From: Basidiobolus meristosporus CBS 931.73
Taxonomy: Eukaryota > Basidiobolomycota > Basidiobolomycetes > Basidiobolales > Basidiobolaceae
Direction: 5' to 3'
NCBI GenBank assembly: GCA_002104905.1
Contig: MCFE01000279.1
Coordinates: 1-64,000 of the forward strand
DNA: 64,000 nt
Made by a program: the position numbers and the translations under genes
Notes under the pieces: generated by a model
Told to the model about the DNA's origin: nothing
Databases searched by the model: none
The model's input: the letters and a program-made list of their open reading frames with translations, nothing else
Shown: piece by piece, positions 56,905-64,000 of the stretch
Layout of the letters: the number at the start of each line of letters is the position of its first letter
Position numbering within the stretch: the first letter of the stretch is position 1

Positions 56905-57256
56905 CTCAGATGTGGTACATTGACTCAGGAGCATCTCAACACTTTACACACCAAAAAGTACTTTTTACCCAATACCAAGAAATACTATTAAGAAGGTTTC
57001 ATGGGTGATGATAGAACACTTTGATACAGTGGGAGAAGGAACTATCCAAGTAAGCCTTAGAAGCAGTGAAGGAAGCCATACACTGACCTTTAAAGTAGTA
57101 CTCTATATACCAGAGATAGCCAAGAACCTACTATCTATAAGTAAGGACACAGCAGAAGGACTCAGTCTCAGCTTTAACAAATCTGGATGCAGGATCACTG
57201 ATCAAAATGGTGCCCATATTGCTTCAGGTATCAGAGATCAGAATCTTTACAAGTAG
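56905..57256 (+). pseudogene. copia protease
   Basis: Starts with MWYIDSGASQHFTHQ (DSG active site near 56921-56929). Continues with 'GEGTIQVSLRSSEGSHTL', 'FKVVLYIPEIAKNLLSI' and 'ASGIRDQNLYK'. A stop at 57002-57004 splits the domain. Homologous to the region at 55560-55700 on the minus strand. Confidence 0.8.
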
Positions 57257-57960
57257 ACTTATATCACATCATATCTGGAAGCCAATATAAGAAATTGAAT
57301 GAAGAAACACCAATGCTTTGGCACAGGAGATTTGGGCACATCAATTTTGATTATTTGTGCAAAATGATCAAAGATCAGCTAATTTCTGGAGTAAAAATTG
57401 CTCCCCCAGCTTATTTGGAGCACTGTAAAGCCTACATATATGGGAAACAGACCATACCACCACTCAAGAGCTCTGGGTTAATCAATACTAAGAAAAAATT
57501 AGATCTAATTCACTCAGATCTGTGTGGACCTATGCAAAGTTTATCCTTAGCCAAGATGAAGTACTTAATCACTTTTATTGATGATTATACAAGATACATG
57601 TGGATCTACTTCATGGAGAGAAAGGAAGAAGCTCTGTATAAGCTCAGGGAGCTGAAAGCCATGGTGGATAGAGAAACTGGTGAAAAAATCAAGAAAATAT
57701 GCTCTAAAAATGGTGGAGAGTATACCTCAAAACTCTTCATCCACTTCTGCATATTCATAAGATAAAGCAAGAGACTGCTGTACCATACTCCCCACAGCAA
57801 AATGGAGTAGCAGAATGTGAAACAGATCAATAATTGATACGGCCTGATCTGTGATCCTTGATCAAGAATTATCCTATGATTTTTGGGTGAAATCAGTTGC
57901 AACAGCTGTACACCTTAAAAATAGGAGTTATAACAGATTACTTGTGTATACAGCATATGC
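57257..57960 (+). pseudogene. copia integrase
   Basis: 57295-57765 frame: gag-pre-integrase LWHRRFGHINFDYLCKMI with the HHCC zinc motif, in which the second Cys is Tyr (EHCKAYIYGK). Catalytic core: LDLIHSDLCGPMQSLSL (first Asp), 'TFIDDYTRYMWIYF' (second Asp), 'CSKNGGEYTSKLF' (Glu). The core then breaks at a stop (57764), with 'VPYSPQQNGVAEC' readable in another frame to about 57825. The frame from 57851 (ILDQELSYDFWVKSVATAV) closes the domain. Confidence 0.85.
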
Positions 57961-58439
57961 CAAGAAACTGCCTGGAAATCAGTTAAATTTTGAACCTATA
58001 AGCGTAAATTCCATATATTTGGGCTATTGCAGTGAGAGTAAAGCATACAGACTCTACAATACCAAAGCAAAGAAGCTAATTAAGTCCTATGATGTGCTGT
58101 TTGATGAAAACTCAAAATTCTTACAAAAAACAACATCAGATGATGATGAAAATCTGATATCAAGTCCACCAGTTGTCAGAATTGAATTAGAGCAAAACAA
58201 TGAAAGTTTTTTCACTCCAGAGGACTCTACAACCATGGTTCAGCCTGAATCAGTGCCTAGGAGTATCCTAGAAGTGAATATTCCAGTATCAGATTCCTGG
58301 AGAACCAACTGGACAAGAAATAGCCCAAATTACTATATCAATGAAGGTACAAGCTTAGCCTATGCCTATTCAGTCCATATTGATGAGCCCCAGACTGTAA
58401 AAGAGGCCCTAAATAGCCCTCAGACAAAGTTTTGGAGAT

Positions 58440-59430
58440 CTGAAATGACTGAGGAATATCAGGCCCTGATGGAAAATCAAACTTGGGACTTGATCAAATT
58501 ACCAATCAGCCAGAAGTCAATTGGATGCTGATGGTTCTTCAAAACAAAATATAAGGCTGATGATACAATTGAAAGATAAAAGGTAACTCTTGTGGCCAAA
58601 GAGTACTCTTGAACAAAAGGACTTGACTATACTGAGACCTTTGCACTGGTAGCCAAGTTTGATTACATCAGATTGATATTGGCTATTGCAGCCAAATACA
58701 AGCTTTTTATACATCAAATGGATGTAGAAACTGCTTTTTTGAATGGAGAACTGGATGAGGATGTGTATGGACCAACCTGATGGGTTTGGTGACCAAGATA
58801 ACCCTGATTTGGTCTGCAAGCTTAAAAAATATATACATGGTCTTAAACAATCACCAAGAGCCTGGAATTACACAATGGATTCATACTTGGATTTTTTAAG
58901 TTTCAAAAGGAGTAATGCTGACTATGATATATACAATAAGCCAGGTAGAGCAAATCCAGCTCTCTTAGCTCTATATGTGGATGACCCTATTATGGCCACC
59001 AATAATCTAGCAACATTGGAAGATACTAAATCCAGCCTATCCAACAAGTTCAAGATGTCCAATCTAGGAGAACTCAGTTACTACTTAGGAATAAAGCTCT
59101 CCATAGACAGAAGTACCCAGACTATTACCCTAAGCCAATCCAAGTATATTCCAGATATACTAAAGAAGTACCAAATGGAAGACTGTAAACCAGCAGCTAC
59201 CCCAGTGGTGACAAACCTTAACTTGGTCAAAACTCAACCAAATCAAGAGAGCTTAGTGCCATCTGAAAGCCCTGCCATTCCTTATCAATCTATGGTTGGT
59301 AGTCTAATGTATATCATGCTTGGAACATGTCCAGATATCTCATATTTGGTGGGAGTTGTCAGCCAACATAATCAGAACTATGGATCTGATCATATTGCAG
59401 CAGTTGAGCAAATTTTTAGATAGATAAGGA
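58440..59430 (+). pseudogene. copia reverse transcriptase
   Basis: Blocks in order: EEYQALMENQTWDLIKLPIS, a stop, KADDTIER, 'LDYTETFALVAKFDYI', 'MDVETAFLNGELDEDVYM', 'QPDGFGDQDNPDLVCKL', 'KYIHGLKQSPRAW', then LYVDDPIMATNN, which carries the YVDD catalytic motif (58972-59000), 'KFKMSNLGELSYYLGIKL'. The frame 58743-59423 is open for 226 codons, so the RT palm is intact; the 5' part has stops and a shift near 58600-58740. Confidence 0.88.
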
Positions 59431-59961
59431 ACTGCTGATATCTGCTTAAGATACATTTATAAGGATTCAGAACAGGATCTTTTGGGATACTCTGATGCTA
59501 ATTGGGGACAAAGTTTGGAAGACAGATGATCCACCACAGGATACACCTTTCTTTACTGTAAAGGAGCAATATAATGGAATTCAAGAAAGCAACCAACCGT
59601 AGCACTTTCCACCATGGAGGCAGAGTATATGGCAGCCTGTGAAGCTAGAAAAGAAGCAATATGCTTAAGAGAGCTTTTTACAGATTTAGGCCTATGTCAA
59701 AAAACACCTATTAATTTATTTCAAGATAATCAAGGATGTATATGATTAGGTAGAAATCCAACTTTTAATACTAGAACTAAGCACAAAAGTATTAGACATC
59801 ATTTCATACGTGAAGCTATGAAGAATAAATAGGTAGCTTAGTTTACTGCCCTTCAGATGAAACAATTGCCGACATATTTATCAAATCATTGGCTAGAGAC
59901 TAGCTTGAGTATCTTAAGTCAAAATTAGGACTGTAAGTATGAGCATTTAGCTGAGTGGGAG
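59431..59961 (+). pseudogene. copia RNase H and 3' end
   Basis: Shifted frames give DSEQDLLGYSDANWGQSL (catalytic Asp), 'STTGYTFLYCKGAI', a stop at Trp, 'KQPTVALSTMEAEYMAA' (Glu), 'FQDNQGCI' (Asp), and 'TRTKHKSIRHHFIREAM'. The last block, IADIFIKSLARD, is the usual copia C-terminus. The purine-rich tract then leads to the 3' LTR. Confidence 0.82.
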
Positions 59962-60305
59962 TGTTGTAAAAATTAGTAATTCCACCTAAATATTCACCTA
60001 ACTTAGTCAATTATATCATTACCCTCAAATCCTAGAGAATACTGACCAAATTCCTTGTTGGGATTTACTTAGAATTTTTTCACCAAAATACCAGGTACCC
60101 AGAACATGAAATTTCTTAAAGTTATCCAAACAGTCCTAAACTTTGCACACATGTTCTTGGGACCTTCTTTAGCCTATTATATGTGCTTGTAATGGCAAGA
60201 CCAGGTAAAAGTTTAAATACTACTTTTACATTCAATTAATCATTAAGTGAAAACCACATAATCTACTTGTTCTCCCAATCACTTCCAATATCTCCAAGAC
60301 TCTTA
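59962..60305 (+). repeat. 3' LTR of the copia element
   Basis: 344 bp, starts TGTTGTAAAAATTAG and stops at ...AAGACTCTTA, short of the final CAACA. The inverted second copia piece begins 1-2 bp later, so the junction removed the LTR end and target duplication. Confidence 0.88.
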
Positions 60306-60306
60306 A

Positions 60307-60747
60307 AAAAGTTAGATCCATCCAACTTTTCAGCAGAGGAAAAGATACTAGTAACAGCACTAGTAGGCATAGCAGAGAGTGACAGCTTGGGGCTTATAAC
60401 CTCTTGTGAGAGTCTTGGATATTTGAAAGTGATTGGGAGAACAAGTAGATTATGTGGTTTTCACTTAATGATTAATTGAATGTAAAAGTAGTATTTATAC
60501 TTTTACGTGATCTTGGCACTGCAAGCTCATAGAATATGACTAGAGGAGCCCCTAGAACCTCTGTGCAAAAGCTAGGGCTGTTTGGACAGCTTCATGATAT
60601 TTTATGCCCTGGGTACCTGGTATTTTGGTGAAAAAATTCTAAGTAAATCCCAACAAGGAATTTGGTCAGTATTCTCTCAGATTGTGGATAATCATCCAAG
60701 GAACTAAGTTAAATGAATGTTTGGATGTAATTACAAAATTTACAACA
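60307..60747 (-). mobile_element. inverted 5' end of a second copia copy (leader plus LTR)
   Basis: Reverse complement of the start of the copia element: gag leader and first codons (60307-60390, AAAGTTAGATCC to GAGAGTGACAGC), primer site GGGGCTTATAACC at 60391-60403 and a 344-bp LTR (60404-60747, ending TTTACAACA). It faces the 3' LTR head to head across about 98 bp. Confidence 0.85.
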
Positions 60748-61105
60748 AAGAGAAGGTAGTCTATTTACAGACCAGAGGCAGCTTTGAAAAAGGTAAGGTA
60801 GACAACTAGGGATGGCAATCTCAGGATTTTAAGGAGTACTGGAGGTGACTTGGAGAACTTACATGATATCAATATAGCATAGTGAGTTCACAAAGGGTAT
60901 GCACAGTGATATTAGTTTTATATAGCTTCCCTTGGATAGATGTTCCAAATGTCAACAAAAAATTTGGGCAGGAAATGAAAAAGTCCATATACTATGCTAT
61001 AATTGGCTAATTTAATGTGAATACCCTGGTGTAAATACAAATTTTACAGCACAAATAACATGAAGAAAATTTCTATTGAGACTTTTGATGAGGGAAATAT
61101 CCTAG
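60748..61105. other. unassigned CpG-poor stretch at repeat edge
   Basis: No gene seen. CpG becomes frequent again after about 61105, marking the return of single-copy DNA upstream of the kexin gene. Confidence 0.35.
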
Positions 61106-61516
61106 AAAGCAACGTACAAGATTGAAGGGCATCCAAGAGCTTTATGGTCCCAAATAATGCTCATTTGTAAGGCGATGCTCCAGACAGGGCTGACTACACT
61201 GCCGCATGAGATATGTAGATATATATGTTATACTTTTTGCTTATCAGAATGGATTCAGCTGCCATGCCGACAGCCTTGGAGCAGTACGAAAACCTCCACG
61301 CCCCCCCGCACACATTTTGAAATGGTGGACCTGGCTCACGTGTATATGCAGCCAGCATCTTGAGTTTCTAGTCGAGTATATGCGTAGTGTAAAGCAAGTA
61401 TTATGCTCATCGCTCGTGGTACATATCGACCGCACGGCACATGAATCAAGGCGAAGCTAACACTTCTGACACCCTACTGTGCGTAATTCCACCACCTGTG
61501 ATCCAGATCTTGACGG
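61106..61516. other. upstream region of the kexin gene
   Basis: Single-copy. Frames up to 84 codons occur on both strands with no motif recognised; they are probably chance frames in promoter DNA. Confidence 0.35.
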
Positions 61517-61523
61517 TATAAAA
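61517..61523 (+). promoter_or_regulatory. TATA-like box of the kexin gene
   Basis: TATAAAA, 14 bp before the first ATG (61537) and 62 bp before the second (61585). If it is the true TATA box, transcription would begin near 61545-61555 and translation at 61585. Confidence 0.4.
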
Positions 61524-61536
61524 TTCGCGAGTGTAT

Positions 61537-64000
61537 ATGTGTCGTTGTTCACAAGTGGTAATTCTGGGACTGGTACTATTGTCCATGTGGTCGTCACCTA
61601 ATAAACTCTACTCTCTCATTTTGATTTTCGGCCTTGGTGAGTGCACCTTGCCTATCTGGTATTCGGCCCGCAATCACTTCACACATCAACACTATGCCAT
61701 TCGTATCAACAATGCTATCAGCCCACCAGAAGTGTCTGCGTTGTTAGGGTTACGGCACGTAGGCGTGATCAATGGTCTTCCCGACTACCACCTGTTTGCC
61801 GCGGCCAAAGAAGATTTCATGGTACACGATCGGATCGAAGGATTTCTCGACAGCCCGACCCCATTCTCTTCATTGCACAAGCGAGGAATACCTTCATTGG
61901 AGCACATAGACCATATTCATAAGGAGGAATTGCGCCAGAGAGTTAAGCGAGAGCCTACACCATCTCACCAGATGCGGCCCAACATCTCCACCCGTCAAGC
62001 CAGCATCCTCAATTTGGTGGACCCCGGATTTCGTAGACAGTGGCATCTGGTAGGCTATACGCATCCATTCGAGGAGGAACCTATTGTCGCTAACTATTCA
62101 ACCATCGAACTTCTTCCAGAATAATCAAGAAGACGTAGGCAACGACCTGAATGTGCTGAAGGTATGGGAAAGCGGTAAGTTGGAAACCACGTGGTTTGCC
62201 TGGAGAATTGTTCCTGACGGGGTCTTAGGAATTGTCGGTAAGGATGTGGTTGTGGCCCTGTTGGATGATGGACTGGACATGGACAGCGAGGATTTGACGC
62301 ATAACTATGTATGTAACTTTGAGCAGTGTTTGATAGAGCCTCATTATTGACTTTCGCGGGAAGTTTTCCGAGGGATCGTATGATTTTAATGACCATAGTT
62401 TAGTGCCGAATCCAAAGCAGCCTGATGACTACCACGGAACCAGATGTGCAGGGGAGATTGCTGCGGCAAACAATAGTGTTTGTGGGGTGGGAGTAGCATT
62501 TGGGTCCAAAGTATCTGGTAACAAGCTTCGATGCACTCATGCTTGACATCCCCTTGCGCTAAACTCATTCTACCGCTTACAGGGATACGGATACTTTCCG
62601 GGGCCATTAGCGATGTGGATGAGGCACTAGCCTTGGTTCATGAAAATCAAAAGAACCACATCTATTCATGTAGCTGGGGGCCACCGGACGACGGCAGATC
62701 CATGGAAGGCCCAAGTCAGGTTATTCTGGATGCTATGATATCTGGGATTACCAAGGGAAGAGGCGGGAAAGGTAGCATCTTTGTGTTCGCTACCGGTAAC
62801 GGCGGAGAGTTCGAGGACAATTGCAACTTCGATGGGTACGCCAACAGCATCTACACAATATCTATCGGAGCAATTGACCGGTTCGACCAACGACCCGCCT
62901 ATTCAGAGAAATGCTCTGCACAATTAGCAGTCACCTACAGCAGCAATACCAACGGCGATGGAATTGTAATCTTTCCCTTGAGCAATCTTGCAGACAAACG
63001 CTAACCATCTCTCCAACTAGTATACCACGGATGTGGGCAAGGATGCGTGTACCAATGCTCACGGTGGAACTTCTGCCGCCGCACCTTTGGCTGCGGGGGT
63101 GTTTGCACTGGTACTATCTATCCGGCCAGACCTTCACTGGAGAGACATTCAGCATCTAGCCGTGCGTACCGCACAGCCTTTCGCCCTAGATGATCCAGAT
63201 TGGCAGCCAACCACAGCGGGACACCAGTTCAATCATAAATTTGGCTATGGCAAACTGGATGCTTTTCGAATGGTAGAAGCAGCAAAGGAATACCACTCAG
63301 TTGGTCCTCAGGTGCAATACAACTCTGGCGTGATGGAGGTTAACCAACAGATACCCTCCTCCAGTGCCGGGTTAAAGCATGCATTCATTGTATCTCCCAA
63401 GATAGCACAAACCCATTTCCTGAATCTCCTGGAGCATGTGACCGTTACGATCAATATGGTGCATCAACGGCGCGGCGATGTTGAAGTTTATCTAATCTCC
63501 CCAAACAACGTGACGTCCGTGTTGTCCCCAGGCCGAGAATATGACGACAGCGAAGAAGGATTTAGAGGCTGGACATTCATGACTGTAAAGCACTGGTAAG
63601 TGTGCAAAGAGAGTAACCACATTACCGACACTAACCGGTATCAGGGATGAGCCAGTTGTAGGGGAGTGGTCGCTGCTGGTCATGGATCAAAAGAATCCTG
63701 AGAAGGTCGGAACACTGCAGTCCTGGAGTTTGACATTTTTCGGGGCAAAATCTGAGCCAGTAACGCCTAGCCCCGGAGAGAAACCCACGAATAATGCATC
63801 AAGCACAATCTCTAGCACCATAACCTCCCCTACAAGCCTTAGGTATCCACTAATTGCAATATTTGGGCTTGTAGTGCTTGTCGTAGCTACAACTTGTCGA
63901 CTGAACAGAGCTAATCCTGAATCTGCGAAAGCATATCTAAAATTACAGGACAATGATCGAGGAACAGAGACTGGCCCTGCCGCGGACCAACTTTTAGACG
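61537..64000 (+). CDS. KEX2: kexin-type proprotein convertase (KEX2-like), cut at window edge
   Basis: Ca-dependent serine protease that cuts secretory precursors after Lys-Arg in the late Golgi. Seven exons: 61537-62049, 62120-62174, 62229-62308, 62364-62517, 62583-62965, 63021-63595, 63645 to the edge. All six introns are GT-AG, 49-70 bp, and every junction keeps frame. Order: N-terminal hydrophobic signal; prodomain (HYAIRINNA) with Lys-Arg sites (LHKRG, RVKRE) for self-cleavage; [17 protein letters not shown] start of the catalytic domain. Catalytic residues from the first ATG: D202 (LLDDGLDM), H240 (DDYHGTRC), oxyanion N340 (FATGNGG), S413 ([13 protein letters not shown]). P domain about 470-625 ([28 protein letters not shown]). 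Membrane helix about 652-670 ([13 protein letters not shown]) and the start of a cytoplasmic tail. Start at 61537 or 61585 (see TATA box). No defect seen; 3' end beyond 64000. Confidence 0.95.

Larger units (their letters stand above)
55705..60305 (+). mobile_element. Ty1/copia retrotransposon, nearly full length, inactivated
   Basis: 4601 bp. 5' LTR 55705-56054 and 3' LTR 59962-60305, both starting TGTTGTAAAAATT; the 5' LTR ends CTCTTACAACA, the 3' LTR lacks the last 5-6 bp. Primer site at 56055 reads GGCTATGAGCCTC, near-complementary to the anticodon region of initiator tRNA-Met (GGGCTCATAACC), as in elements primed by a half tRNA. Domain order gag, protease, integrase, RT, RNase H identifies copia. 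A purine-rich GCTGAGTGGGAG tract precedes the 3' LTR. Frames are interrupted by several stops and shifts, so it is not active, yet all domains are readable. Confidence 0.93.

Noticed and set aside
61206-61460. 84-codon frame upstream of the kexin gene
   Set aside because: Overlaps other chance frames on both strands and has no recognisable feature.

Overview
This is genomic DNA of a fungus. It carries a division-2 chitin synthase, a kexin-type processing protease with six short GT-AG introns (49-70 bp, mostly CTAAC-like branch sites), and a dense layer of fungal-type transposons: CACTA/Plavaka-like, PIF/Harbinger, Ty3/gypsy and Ty1/copia. I cannot fix the phylum. Almost every transposon frame is broken by stops and frameshifts, so most of the window is old repeat DNA.

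Layout. 1-22.4 kb is nested transposons: a copia fragment, pieces of a CACTA/Plavaka-like element, a truncated gypsy (G1, minus strand), more CACTA pieces, and a second gypsy (G2, 12473-20116) that sits inside a CACTA accessory gene and is itself split by a Harbinger element (12670-16102). About 22.4-31.8 kb is a single-copy, CpG-rich island with the chitin synthase gene (minus strand, 26445-28856), a short multi-exon gene of unknown function (22645-23075) and weaker gene-like traces. About 31.8-61.1 kb is again repeats: CACTA elements in both orientations interrupted by three copies of a 1.15-1.2 kb LTR-like element, an 802-bp solo LTR and a Harbinger-type MITE; then copia remnants, including a nearly full-length element with both LTRs (55705-60305). 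From about 61.1 kb the CpG-rich sequence returns, with the kexin gene running off the right edge.

How parts relate. Chitin synthase makes cell-wall chitin at the plasma membrane. Kexin matures secretory proproteins in the late Golgi. They are far apart and only share a chromosome. The most interesting repeat system is the CACTA/Plavaka-like family. Its transposase is accompanied, head to head on the opposite strand, by a second gene with a coiled coil and tandem basic modules, and a third coding repeat of unknown function may belong to the same element. Repeats are strikingly poor in CpG while the gene islands are not, which fits methylation-driven decay.
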